Shown: positions 43,453-52,535 of the stretch, piece by piece | How the letters are laid out: every line of letters begins with the position of its first letter | How positions within the stretch are numbered: the stretch's first letter is position 1 | Assembly (NCBI RefSeq): GCF_012641475.1 | Contig: NZ_JABAIL010000004.1 | Coordinates: 372,001-436,000, forward strand | Direction of reading: 5' to 3' | From: Flammeovirga agarivorans | Lineage (GTDB): Bacteria > Bacteroidota > Bacteroidia > Cytophagales > Flammeovirgaceae | Length of the DNA: 64,000 nucleotides | Notes under the pieces: generated by a model | Database searches by the model: none | What the model was told of the DNA's origin: nothing | What the model saw: only the letters and a program-made list of their open reading frames with translations | Position numbers and translations under genes: made by a program

Positions 43453-44865
43453 TTATCTTAATTCTAAAGCTACTACATTTTCCACATGATATGTTTGTGG
43501 GAACATATCAACCGGTGTTACTTGAGTGACTTTATATTTTTCATCTAAAAGTGCAAGATCTCTTGCTTGAGTAGCAGGATTACAACTGACATAAACTATT
43601 CTTTTTGGTGTTACCTCAAGAATTTGTTTAATCACATCTTCATGCATTCCAGCTCTTGGAGGGTCTGTTATAATTACATCAGGTTCTCCATGTTTTTTAA
43701 TAAAGTTTCTTGTAAGGATATCTTTCATATCTCCTGCAAAGAACTTACAATTGTCGATACTATTTAGCTCAGAGTTTTTCTTTGCGTCTTTAATAGCATC
43801 TTCAACATACTCAATACCAATCACTTCTTTTGCTTTACGAGAAACAAATTGAGCAATAGTACCAGTACCTGTATATAAATCGTAAACTCTTTCTTCACCT
43901 GTTAAATTGGCGAAGTCTCTAGCTACTTTATATAAAGTATACGCCTGTTCAGAGTTAGTTTGATAAAAAGATTTAGGACCTACTCTAAATCTAAGGCCTT
44001 CCATCTCTTCTTCAATATACTCTTTGCCATTGTATACTTTAAAATCTAGATCCTGATAGCTGTCATTTTTCTTTTGATTGATAACATATAACAAGGATGT
44101 GATTTGTGGAAACGTGTTTTTTAGATGCTCCATAAACCCATCTATTTGTTCTTGATTGTCATCATAGAACTGTACCATAACCATCAAATCTTTTGTAGAA
44201 GCAGTTCTGATGATTAAGTTTCTTAATAGACCTGTATGTTCGTAATGATCAAACGTTGTAAGATCATTTTCCAAGATATATTTATAAGCTTCTTTTCTGA
44301 TTTCATCTGCTGGTTCATTTTGTAAGAAACAGTCGTTTAGATGAAGTACTCTATTCCACATACCTGGAAGGTGAAGACCAACACCTCTTCTTTCGATATT
44401 TTCTCCACCAGTTTCCATTTCTTCTTTTGTCAGCCAACGACTAGAAGTAAATGTGAAATCCATCTTATTTCTGTAGTTCTTTGTCTTCTCAGAACCAAGG
44501 ATTGGGTTGAACTTTGGTAATTCTATTTTACCGATTCGAGACAATTGATCTTCCACTTGTTTATGCTTGTAATGCAATTGCCATTTGTAATCTAACATTT
44601 GCCATTTACAACCACCACAAAGCCCAAAATGCTCACAGAAAGGCTCAATTCTCTTATCTGATTGACTATGGAATTTAATAGGTTTAGCCTCCATATATGA
44701 CTTTCTCTTCTTTGTTACTTGAAGGTCACATACGTCGCCTGTTACTGCTCCTGTTACAAAGACAGTCATATTATCTTCTGTTTTTGCTATAGCTTTTCCT
44801 TCAGCTCCAACATCGATAATTTCTATATTTTCTAAAACTATGTTTTTTTTCTTTCTTCTTCCCAT
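43453..44865 (-). CDS. rlmD: 23S rRNA (uracil-5-)-methyltransferase RlmD
   Basis: RlmD methylates U1939 of 23S rRNA with S-adenosylmethionine. The 470-residue protein has an N-terminal TRAM domain, the iron-sulfur cysteines in CEHFGLCGGCKW, the SAM motif VYDLYTGTGTIAQF and the catalytic cysteine motif IVYVSCNPATQARDL. It is the third gene of the tamL2-folK-rlmD run, 12 bp after folK. RlmCD- or RumA-type substrate choice in Bacteroidota is inferred from the family. Confidence 0.92.
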   Translation of the reverse strand: MGRRKKKNIVLENIEIIDVGAEGKAIAKTEDNMTVFVTGAVTGDVCDLQVTKKRKSYMEAKPIKFHSQSDKRIEPFCEHFGLCGGCKWQMLDYKWQLHYKHKQVEDQLSRIGKIELPKFNPILGSEKTKNYRNKMDFTFTSSRWLTKEEMETGGENIERRGVGLHLPGMWNRVLHLNDCFLQNEPADEIRKEAYKYILENDLTTFDHYEHTGLLRNLIIRTASTKDLMVMVQFYDDNQEQIDGFMEHLKNTFPQITSLLYVINQKKNDSYQDLDFKVYNGKEYIEEEMEGLRFRVGPKSFYQTNSEQAYTLYKVARDFANLTGEERVYDLYTGTGTIAQFVSRKAKEVIGIEYVEDAIKDAKKNSELNSIDNCKFFAGDMKDILTRNFIKKHGEPDVIITDPPRAGMHEDVIKQILEVTPKRIVYVSCNPATQARDLALLDEKYKVTQVTPVDMFPQTYHVENVVALELR

Positions 44866-44877
44866 CTTGAAATAAGA

Positions 44878-45387
44878 TTAATAAGTAGGATGATTTGTTT
44901 CCTTTACCAATTTTTTGACCTCTAAAGGATCATCGCACTGCAAAAGTAAATCTCTAATTGACAGATTTAAAACTGGATGTATATAGTTATGTAAAATTTC
45001 TGTTAATGGTTCTAATGTAAAACGTCTCTCTTGAAGCCAAGGGTGTGGAACTTTTAAGTTCTCTAGATCAATGATATCATGATTGTAAAAAAGTATATCA
45101 ATATCGATGATACGAGCACCCCATTTTTCTTTTCGGACACGTCCTAATTTATTTTCAATATCTTGTGTGATATGTATTAGATCATCAGCAGAAATACCTG
45201 TTTGTACTTCTACAACTTGATTTAGATATGATGGTTGATCTTCCTTTCCCCAAGCATCTGTTTCATAAATACTAGAGATTTTTGAGATTTCACCTACACT
45301 ATTTTTCAATTCTTCTACAGCATTTGCCATAGTAGAAAATTTATCTCCAAGGTTTGCACCTAATAATATTACAACGCTATTTGTCAT
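44878..45387 (-). CDS. folK: 2-amino-4-hydroxy-6-hydroxymethyldihydropteridine pyrophosphokinase
   Basis: FolK transfers pyrophosphate from ATP to the pterin in folate synthesis. The 169-residue protein starts VVILLGANLGDK, has LNQVVEVQT in the middle, and ends with WGARIIDIDILFY and VPHPWLQERRFTLEPL, all diagnostic. I chose the ATG at 45387 rather than an upstream TTG at 45408, because homologues begin at the strand before LLGANLGD. It sits 31 bp after tamL2 and 12 bp before rlmD. Confidence 0.95.
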   Translation of the reverse strand: MTNSVVILLGANLGDKFSTMANAVEELKNSVGEISKISSIYETDAWGKEDQPSYLNQVVEVQTGISADDLIHITQDIENKLGRVRKEKWGARIIDIDILFYNHDIIDLENLKVPHPWLQERRFTLEPLTEILHNYIHPVLNLSIRDLLLQCDDPLEVKKLVKETNHPTY

Positions 45388-45418
45388 ATTTCTATAATTA
45401 GGTTGCAAAAATAGTGAA

Positions 45419-47968
45419 TTAGAATGGATACCCTATACCTATATTAAATTCTGTTGTGCCTTTTCCGAAAAAATTATATCCTGCAACAAATCTATCCCCT
45501 TCTTTTCTTGCTGGATCATAGATTTTTGTACCGATATCCAATCTTACTAATAAGAAGGAGAAGTCCATTCTGGCACCGAAGCCTGCACCAATTCCAAATT
45601 CCTTCCAGAATCGACTAAATTCAAAGTTGCCTCCTGGTCTAGTTTTATCTTCTTCAATCAACCATACATTTGTTGCATCAATAAAGAATGCCCATTGGAA
45701 AAGCCTAGTGATTTTGTAACGCCATTCAGCATTTAATTCAATAATAATATCACCTGGTTGTTCATAGCTATAATCGAATGTTCCATTTTCATTTTGTGGA
45801 GGTGTATAAGAACCCGGACCTAATCGTCTTGGTCTCCATGCTCTATTACTATTACCACCACCTGAGAAAAAATACTTTTCATAAGGTAAGGCATCCACCT
45901 CGCCATATGATTTAGCAATACCCATATGTATTCTTGAAGCAAAGAAATGTTTCTTTTTCTCACCAATAGGAACAACCCTTCTTAAGTCATAATACAATTT
46001 GTAAAACTTATAATAACGTAGACCATAGATGGATCCTGGTTCACTTCCCGTCCATTGATTAACAAGGTCTAGTGCATTACCACCAATCTCTCCATAAACT
46101 TTTATGTAAGATGATTTTGAAGAACTGGTGATGTACTCTCCTCTCATTCTCGAAACTCCCAAGTGCATACTTGATACAAAAGAATTGTCAAAAGAATAGT
46201 GTAATGTGTTTCCTTGTTCGGCAAGTTGTTGTAACCTAATTCTGAATGGATTACTTAAAAATGGTGTATTGATTACATTCAAGTCCGCTAGCGATAATTC
46301 AAATAGATCATCTTTTCTATTTCTCCATTCATAACCAAACTCACCTTTCAAATTTAATCTGGTATATTCAGGTCTACTTACATAAGCAACATCACCAATT
46401 ATATTGGTTTTTGCAGTACGATAGTAGTATAAATCATTCAGCTTAGATGAAAAAGGTATTAGTGGTCTAGGTATCTTAAGAATAGCACTTAAACCATATT
46501 CAGTACCATTATAAATGTCATTTGTTGTTTCAGCAACACTAGCCTGAGCTTCTAAAGAAAAACGACCTCTGAATTCTAAAGACTCCGCACCCTTAAATAT
46601 ATTTCTTGTTTTTAATGAGACACTAGCAAATGGACCTGGTAAAGATCTACTAACATTTAGTCCTGTTTCGAACGCATACTGATACTTATTAAATGAACTG
46701 GTATAAATCAATGCATTTAAAGAGTCACTGCCTTGTTTTACATATTCGATATTGACGAATTTAAAAGCATCCATCTGACTCAAGAAAAAACGAGTGTCAT
46801 TAGTTAGCGATTCATTGAAAGGTGTGGTTTCTTTTAATGCCAACTTCCCGTTTAGAATTTTTTCTTTGTATTTCTTTTTATGCTCAACATATGTAATAGA
46901 CTCATAATTTGTAGTATCAGCTTCTGATTTATCATTAGGATCAGTCTCAACGTAAATGTCTTTTACATAATACTTTGTATGTGCTTCTTTATCAGCTGGT
47001 GAATCAATAATGATTTTAATATCAAGTTTACCATGTTGATGATTTGTATCGACCTCATATTTAATATAAGAGCTATTAAAATCGAAATATCCGTTATCCC
47101 TTAAAAGCTTATTTATTCTCGCTCTTTCTTGCTGAAGTTTTATTTCGGAGTACTTCCCTTTTACTTTCAAATAACTTTTTTTATTAAAAGTAAGGATCTG
47201 ATTATACACTGCTTTGTCTTTTACATCATAAGCAATTTTATTAATCAACCATTGCCTTTTTTCATCAACAGTATATGTCTCTCTAATAAAGGGATAAGTA
47301 CTATTTTTTAAGGTATCGAATTCCAAGGTTACAGAGGCATTTAAGAACCCTCTTTGAACAAGTGCTCGCTCAATACTTCTTGCATTATTTTCTGATTCGT
47401 CCTGATCAAAATAACTAGGAGGCTCTCCTGCAGATTTCATCAACCAGTTCCCTTTTTCAACTCTTTCCGTGAGTTTATCAGTTTTCGAAATAGATTTAGA
47501 CTTCAGTTTTCTTAGCTTACGAATTCCTTTAACTGAGTCTTTGATACTTTGTTTTTCAAGTTCATGAATATCCTCATAGGAATCATAGAGATCTTGAGTG
47601 TATAAATAATTTAGGCTATCTCTGTTTATCTTGATTTGTTTGGTTAACTCTTTTTCCCTTGCAGAAATTAGCGTTTCCCAATATTCAGTAGCGTCAACTA
47701 ATTTGATACTATCTTTAGAATAATTTTTCACGTAATACTTGTAACCTCTTTGATAAGCATACAAAGGAATCCTCATTTCAGTACCTAAGAAAGTACGGTT
47801 AGGTTTTTTCCTTATTATCGATTCCAAAGAAGATTTGTCAGTGTATTTAACCCCTTCTAATCTCTGCTTTACCAAAAGACTTTTATCCTGTTCCAACTCT
47901 TTGTAAGAAACACAAGCTGACAGGAAAAATAGTGAGAAAAGTAATATCGTTTGACGGTAGTTAAACAA
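45419..47968 (-). CDS. TamL-type Omp85 lipoprotein (copy 2)
   Basis: This is a second Omp85-superfamily lipoprotein, about 849 residues, paralogous to the one beside tamB. Shared barrel motifs include SGGGNSNRAWRPRRLGPGSY and TRPGGNFEFSRFWKEFGIG. The POTRA-like part is longer and more charged. From the TTG at 47968 it begins with a clean lipoprotein signal: FNYRQTILLFSLFFLSAC, with the lipobox LSAC. A longer frame from TTG 48046 is unlikely because a promoter (48012-48041) lies inside it. folK and rlmD follow on the same strand. No tamB gene is nearby, so its partner is unknown. Confidence 0.85.
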   Translation of the reverse strand: MFNYRQTILLFSLFFLSACVSYKELEQDKSLLVKQRLEGVKYTDKSSLESIIRKKPNRTFLGTEMRIPLYAYQRGYKYYVKNYSKDSIKLVDATEYWETLISAREKELTKQIKINRDSLNYLYTQDLYDSYEDIHELEKQSIKDSVKGIRKLRKLKSKSISKTDKLTERVEKGNWLMKSAGEPPSYFDQDESENNARSIERALVQRGFLNASVTLEFDTLKNSTYPFIRETYTVDEKRQWLINKIAYDVKDKAVYNQILTFNKKSYLKVKGKYSEIKLQQERARINKLLRDNGYFDFNSSYIKYEVDTNHQHGKLDIKIIIDSPADKEAHTKYYVKDIYVETDPNDKSEADTTNYESITYVEHKKKYKEKILNGKLALKETTPFNESLTNDTRFFLSQMDAFKFVNIEYVKQGSDSLNALIYTSSFNKYQYAFETGLNVSRSLPGPFASVSLKTRNIFKGAESLEFRGRFSLEAQASVAETTNDIYNGTEYGLSAILKIPRPLIPFSSKLNDLYYYRTAKTNIIGDVAYVSRPEYTRLNLKGEFGYEWRNRKDDLFELSLADLNVINTPFLSNPFRIRLQQLAEQGNTLHYSFDNSFVSSMHLGVSRMRGEYITSSSKSSYIKVYGEIGGNALDLVNQWTGSEPGSIYGLRYYKFYKLYYDLRRVVPIGEKKKHFFASRIHMGIAKSYGEVDALPYEKYFFSGGGNSNRAWRPRRLGPGSYTPPQNENGTFDYSYEQPGDIIIELNAEWRYKITRLFQWAFFIDATNVWLIEEDKTRPGGNFEFSRFWKEFGIGAGFGARMDFSFLLVRLDIGTKIYDPARKEGDRFVAGYNFFGKGTTEFNIGIGYPF

Positions 47969-48011
47969 CTCTATTGAAAAATTATTACTAATAAAAAGTG
48001 ATCTATCAAAA

Positions 48012-48041
48012 CAAATATACTCTATTCTAAAGTATAACAAA
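48012..48041 (-). promoter_or_regulatory. Promoter for tamL2-folK-rlmD
   Basis: On the minus strand, TTTG (48038-48041) is separated by 18 bp from TATATTTG (48012-48019). Both elements and the spacing fit the Bacteroidota housekeeping consensus. The predicted transcript starts near 48005, about 35 nt before the TTG start at 47968. Confidence 0.65.
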
Positions 48042-48165
48042 GACAATTATTCTGATTAGATATATGATTTTTAAACATGATTGTCTTTCTCAGATACTTA
48101 TAGATTTCTTAGTTAATTTCTTTCGTTGTATCTTGTTTATAACTTCATCTATCAACGATTAACTT

Positions 48166-49155
48166 ATGGCAAATCAAAGTTTAAAAATCAGAAAAATACA
48201 TTTCAAAAATATAAAGGCCGCTGCCTGGGAACATCCTGTAGATAAAGTAGCCTTAAAATCACTCAAAAAAATAAAAGGGTTAGATACAGTTGTAAAATTT
48301 GTGATAAGTAAATCAACTGAAAAATCTCTTCGAATGATGACGCTAGCTTCATCCGTAAGATGTAACGAAAGACAATTCCCTAAAATATATCAGTTATTAG
48401 TTGAATGTTGTCAAATACTAGACGTTGAAGTTATTCCTGAGATTTATGTATCTCAAAGTCCAATTTTAAATGCTGGAGCCTTAGGGGTAGAAAATCCATT
48501 TATCATTCTTAACTCATCGATTTTAGAGACATTTAATGATGATGAGATACAGGCTGTTATAGCACATGAATTAGGACATATACTTAGTGGCCATGTTTTG
48601 TATCATACTTTACTTAGTATTCTTTTAAAAGTCTCTGTCGTTGATTTAGGTATTCCATTAGGAAACACAGCCCTATTGGGGATAATAGCGGGATTAAAAG
48701 AATGGCAACGGAAAAGTGAATTATCTGCTGATAGAGCAAGTTTATTAGTTACGCAAAACCCTGAGACATCTATAAATTTATTAATGAAGACGGCTGGTGG
48801 CAACCTCATTGATCAAATGAATTTAGGTGAATTTCTCCAACAGGCAAAAGAGTATGAAGAGAGTAATACAATGCTTGATAATACTCATAAATTCTTCAAT
48901 ACTATTTTCGAAACTCACCCATTCCCTGTTTCAAGGATAAATGAATTGATGAAATGGGTACAAAGTGGAGAATATGATTTAATACTGAATGGTAATTATA
49001 ACCTAGAAACGGATATTAGTTATGATTCAAAAGAAGCGAAAGAAAGCTATTATGATGATTTTAACCAGATGTCTCAACCTTTTGTAGAAACAGCAAAACA
49101 AGCCTCTGATTACATCAAAAACCTTTATCAAAATCTGAAAGATAAAGAAGAATAA
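48166..49155 (+). CDS. M48 family zinc metallopeptidase
   Basis: This 329-residue protein has the zinc-binding motif AHELGHILSGH (HExxH at about residues 133-137) and the third ligand region ELSADRASLLV. The N-terminal half has NAGALGVENPFIILNSSIL, typical of M48 domains. There is little hydrophobic sequence, apart from a short stretch around residues 146-172 (LSILLKVSVVDLG, ALLGIIAGL) that might touch a membrane, unlike HtpX. A role in protein quality control is likely but not provable here. It is divergent from tamL2 and converges on dnaB. Confidence 0.88.
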   Translation: MANQSLKIRKIHFKNIKAAAWEHPVDKVALKSLKKIKGLDTVVKFVISKSTEKSLRMMTLASSVRCNERQFPKIYQLLVECCQILDVEVIPEIYVSQSPILNAGALGVENPFIILNSSILETFNDDEIQAVIAHELGHILSGHVLYHTLLSILLKVSVVDLGIPLGNTALLGIIAGLKEWQRKSELSADRASLLVTQNPETSINLLMKTAGGNLIDQMNLGEFLQQAKEYEESNTMLDNTHKFFNTIFETHPFPVSRINELMKWVQSGEYDLILNGNYNLETDISYDSKEAKESYYDDFNQMSQPFVETAKQASDYIKNLYQNLKDKEE

Positions 49156-49193
49156 AAAAAGCCTCAGTAATACACTTACTGAGGCTTTTTTTA
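49154..49193. terminator. Bidirectional terminator between the M48 gene and dnaB
   Basis: The 10-bp stem gcctcagtaa / ttactgaggc has a 5-nt loop, with A and T runs either side. Confidence 0.92.
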
Positions 49194-50873
49194 TTAGAAT
49201 GGTGGTTCATTTGATGGTGGTGGCGGAGGATTATTTTCATCCCTATTAATCTTTGAAGGTAACGTTTGGAATTGTTGACCTTCATCTTGATTATTGCCTC
49301 CAAATGAATCTCCCATATCTAGGTCTGGAGGTAATGCATTCATCTGATCAAAAGTTACCTCTCCACTTTGCATATTAGATTGCATTGGAGGAGCACCTGC
49401 AAAGCCACCCATATCCATTGGCATGATGTCATCTCCCATAAATGAACCATCTTCCCAATCAGTAAACTTAGTATATTGACCAATAAATTTAAGGCGAACA
49501 TTCTCCAAACCGCCACTACGGTTTTTAGAGATAATAACTTCACCCATACCTTTTGTAGAGTTTCCTTCTTCGTCCTCATCAAGACCATAGTATTCTGGTC
49601 TGTATAAGAACATAACCATGTCAGCATCTTGCTCAATCGATCCAGATTCACGAAGATCGGATAATTGTGGTCGCTTATCTCCTCCTCTAGTTTCAACGGC
49701 ACGAGATAATTGAGACAGTGCGATAACAGGTACATTTAATTCTTTTGCAACTTGCTTAAGAGATCGTGAAATAAAGGCAATTTCCTGTTCACGGTTACCT
49801 TTAGATTTACTATCTCCAGCACTCATTAATTGAAGGTAATCAATTACAATTAATGAGATATCATGTTGTGCTTTTAGACGACGACACTTTGCTCGTAATT
49901 CAAGTACGGTAAGTGCAGGAGTGTCATCAATATAAATTGGAGCTGAAGAAAGACTTGCTGTTTTGTCAACTAAGCGTCTCCATTCTTCATCTGTTAATTG
50001 TCCTTTTTTAAGTTTCTCACTTTCCAATTCAGCTTCAGCAGATACTAAACGTTTTACTAACTGTGCCGCTGACATCTCAAGAGAAAATATTGCTGTACCT
50101 TTTCCGAAACCTATGGAAGCATTACGACAAGCAGATAAAATAAATGCCGTTTTACCCATGGCAGGACGGGCTGCAATAATAATTAAATCGGAAGGTTGCC
50201 ATCCAGATGTCACTCTATCTAAACCAGTGAAACCAGAAGGAACACCAGTCATACCATCTGTGTTGTCACGAAGTTCTTCTAGTTCTAGGAAAACTTCTTT
50301 AACAACCTCGTTCATGCCTACATAATTTTTTCGGACATTTTCTTCAGAAACCTCAAATAATGAGTTTTCCATTTTATCTAAAAGTTCGAAAACATCTGTA
50401 GTATCATCATATGCTTTTAATTGAATTTCATTAGAAACATTTATCAATTTCCTTTTAATGGAATATTCCTGTAAAATTCTAGCATAATGAAGTACGTTGG
50501 CTGATGACGTTACATTCTGAGTAAGACGAGCGATATATGATACTCCTCCTACTTTTTCTAATTCACCAGACTTACGTAATTCTGTCACAATTGTCATCGC
50601 ATCCACCGGTTCTGATCGGTTGAAAATACCTACAATTGCATTATATATAAATTGATGGGCTTCTCTATCAAAAGAATCCGCCTTTAAAACTTCAATAACT
50701 TCGTTCAAGGCCTCTTTTTCCAAGATTAAAGCACCTAATGTGGCACGCTCTAAATCATGATCACAAGGTCTTTTCTTGGCATTCATAAGGTCTAATCCAA
50801 CGGGATCGGGAGTGTTATTACCGAAGGCCGATTGAATTAAACTACTTCTTGAACTGTTTGGTTTATTATCCAT
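49194..50873 (-). CDS. dnaB: Replicative DNA helicase DnaB
   Basis: DnaB unwinds the replication fork as a hexamer. The 559-residue protein has the N-terminal DnaB domain (LERATLGALILEKEALNEV), the RecA-like helicase domain with Walker A ARPAMGKTAF (about residue 234), Walker B LIVIDYLQLMS and the arginine-rich SLKQVAKELNVPVIALSQLS region. The C-terminal ~60 residues are a low-complexity Met/Gln/Pro-rich tail that goes beyond the usual core. No intein is present. It is divergent from mpl. Confidence 0.97.
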   Translation of the reverse strand: MDNKPNSSRSSLIQSAFGNNTPDPVGLDLMNAKKRPCDHDLERATLGALILEKEALNEVIEVLKADSFDREAHQFIYNAIVGIFNRSEPVDAMTIVTELRKSGELEKVGGVSYIARLTQNVTSSANVLHYARILQEYSIKRKLINVSNEIQLKAYDDTTDVFELLDKMENSLFEVSEENVRKNYVGMNEVVKEVFLELEELRDNTDGMTGVPSGFTGLDRVTSGWQPSDLIIIAARPAMGKTAFILSACRNASIGFGKGTAIFSLEMSAAQLVKRLVSAEAELESEKLKKGQLTDEEWRRLVDKTASLSSAPIYIDDTPALTVLELRAKCRRLKAQHDISLIVIDYLQLMSAGDSKSKGNREQEIAFISRSLKQVAKELNVPVIALSQLSRAVETRGGDKRPQLSDLRESGSIEQDADMVMFLYRPEYYGLDEDEEGNSTKGMGEVIISKNRSGGLENVRLKFIGQYTKFTDWEDGSFMGDDIMPMDMGGFAGAPPMQSNMQSGEVTFDQMNALPPDLDMGDSFGGNNQDEGQQFQTLPSKINRDENNPPPPPSNEPPF

Positions 50874-51078
50874 TTTACAAAATTAAGCAGATTTCCAATA
50901 AATATTGCTTATTAGGTTAGAAACGTTATCAAATTTATTAGAGAAAAAATGTTTATTCTTGAAATTGAAAGGAGTAATTTTTTCTTCTACAGGATTTTTT
51001 TGTCCTTAAGTTTTAGATTATTGTTTTCGTTTTCTGATAATAATTGAGTAATAATTCAGTTAAATACATCTATTCTTT

Positions 51079-51086
51079 TATTTTTG
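51079..51086 (+). promoter_or_regulatory. Candidate -7 element for mpl
   Basis: TATTTTTG matches TAnnTTTG and lies 38 bp before the mpl ATG. No -33 TTG at suitable spacing was found. Confidence 0.4.
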
Positions 51087-51124
51087 CCTTACTTAATGAA
51101 TAGAAAAGATATCTAAATACATAT

Positions 51125-52483
51125 ATGAGAGTTCATTTTATTGCAATTGGAGGTAGTATCATGCATAATCTTGCTATCTCACTAAAGCAAAAGGGCTATA
51201 ATGTTAGTGGTTCAGACGATGGGATTTATGAACCTGCACTATCCAATTTAAAGGAATTTGACCTTTTACCTGAGGAAATGGGTTGGAATCCTGATATCAT
51301 TACAAAAGATATCAATGCTGTTATTTTGGGTATGCATGCTAAAAAGGATAACCCTGAATTAGTTAAAGCTAAACAACTAGGGCTGAATATCTATTCATTC
51401 CCTGAATATGTATACTCTCAGACTAAAAATAAACAAAGAATTGTTGTAGCTGGTAGCCACGGTAAGACTACTGTCTCTTCTATGATAATTCATGTTTTAA
51501 AATACTGGAATATCGACTGTGATTATTTAGTAGGTGCATCATTAAAAGGTGTAGACAGACCTGTGAAAATTACAGAAAAGGCTCCAGTAATCATCTTGGA
51601 AGGCGATGAGTACCTATCATCTCCTTTAGACCCTCAGCCTAAGTTTTTACATTATCACCAACATATTGGTATTATTACTGGTATCGCTTGGGATCATATA
51701 AATGTTTATCCTACTTATGAAGGTTATGAGCAGCAATTCGAGGAGTTTATTAAAAACTCTCCAAAAGGTGGTGCTTTAATCTATTCATCAGATGATAAAC
51801 CATTAAAGAAACTTGTTAAAAGAACACCTGTTTCTGGAGATGTTGATGTTATCCCTTACGATAAGATCAAATCTAAAGTAAAAGATGGCAAAACAATCAT
51901 TACTGCAGGTTCTGTAAATACAGAGACAATAGTTTTTGGTGATCACAACTTGCAAAACATGTCTGCTGCCATGGAAGTTTGTAAACGTCTAAATGTAAGC
52001 AGAGATGAATTTATTGAAGCTATTGCCACTTTTGAAGGTGCCGCTTTAAGAATGCAACTTTTAAAGGATTCAGGAACTACTAAAATCTTCAGAGATTTTG
52101 CACATGCTCCTTCGAAAGTAAAAGCCACTGTACATGCTTTAGCGAAGCAATACAAAGAAAAGGTTGTTGCATGCTTAGAGTTACACACATTTAGTAGTCT
52201 TACAGATTCATTCTTATCAGAATACAGTAAGACTCTAAAAGAAGCGGATATTCCATTGGTTTATTTCAATCCTAAAGTTGTTGAAAACAAAGGCTTGAAA
52301 ACCATTACAAAAGAAGATGTATATAAAGCATTTGACCAGAAAAATGTAGAAGTTTTCACTAATGAAAAAGAATTAGAAGAGCGACTACTAAGTATAGATT
52401 GGTCAAAACGAAATCTGTTATTGATGTCATCAGGAAGATTTAATCAGCTTCCACTAGATGAACTAGTTGAAAAAATTGGATAA
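51125..52483 (+). CDS. mpl: UDP-N-acetylmuramate:L-alanyl-gamma-D-glutamyl-meso-diaminopimelate ligase (Mpl-type)
   Basis: Mpl re-attaches recycled tripeptide to UDP-MurNAc, salvaging cell-wall peptides in the cytoplasm. The 452-residue Mur ligase has the N-terminal RVHFIAIGGSIMHNLA, the ATP loop VVAGSHGKTTVSSM (about residue 109), the acidic motif IILEGDEYLSSPLD, AWDHINVYPTYE and FRDFAHAPSKVKAT. The GGSIMHNLA start and the LEGDEY region favour Mpl over MurC. A terminator separates it from murB, 53 bp downstream. Confidence 0.88.
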   Translation: MRVHFIAIGGSIMHNLAISLKQKGYNVSGSDDGIYEPALSNLKEFDLLPEEMGWNPDIITKDINAVILGMHAKKDNPELVKAKQLGLNIYSFPEYVYSQTKNKQRIVVAGSHGKTTVSSMIIHVLKYWNIDCDYLVGASLKGVDRPVKITEKAPVIILEGDEYLSSPLDPQPKFLHYHQHIGIITGIAWDHINVYPTYEGYEQQFEEFIKNSPKGGALIYSSDDKPLKKLVKRTPVSGDVDVIPYDKIKSKVKDGKTIITAGSVNTETIVFGDHNLQNMSAAMEVCKRLNVSRDEFIEAIATFEGAALRMQLLKDSGTTKIFRDFAHAPSKVKATVHALAKQYKEKVVACLELHTFSSLTDSFLSEYSKTLKEADIPLVYFNPKVVENKGLKTITKEDVYKAFDQKNVEVFTNEKELEERLLSIDWSKRNLLLMSSGRFNQLPLDELVEKIG

Positions 52484-52489
52484 CAACTT

Positions 52490-52524
52490 ATAACCTCCCT
52501 CTCTAAAAAGTGGGAGGTTTTTAA
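52490..52524 (+). terminator. Intrinsic terminator between mpl and murB
   Basis: The 8-bp stem aacctccc / gggaggtt has a 12-nt loop and is followed by several T. Confidence 0.75.
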
Positions 52525-52535
52525 TATAAACTATC

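Noticed and set aside
49194-50873. Intein or insertion in dnaB
   Set aside because: The helicase motifs are continuous and the length is normal; only the C-terminal tail is low-complexity.
50878-50885. Minus-strand TAATTTTG, which would make dnaB mRNA leaderless
   Set aside because: No -33 element at the right distance, and it lies only 5 bp from the start codon; probably chance.
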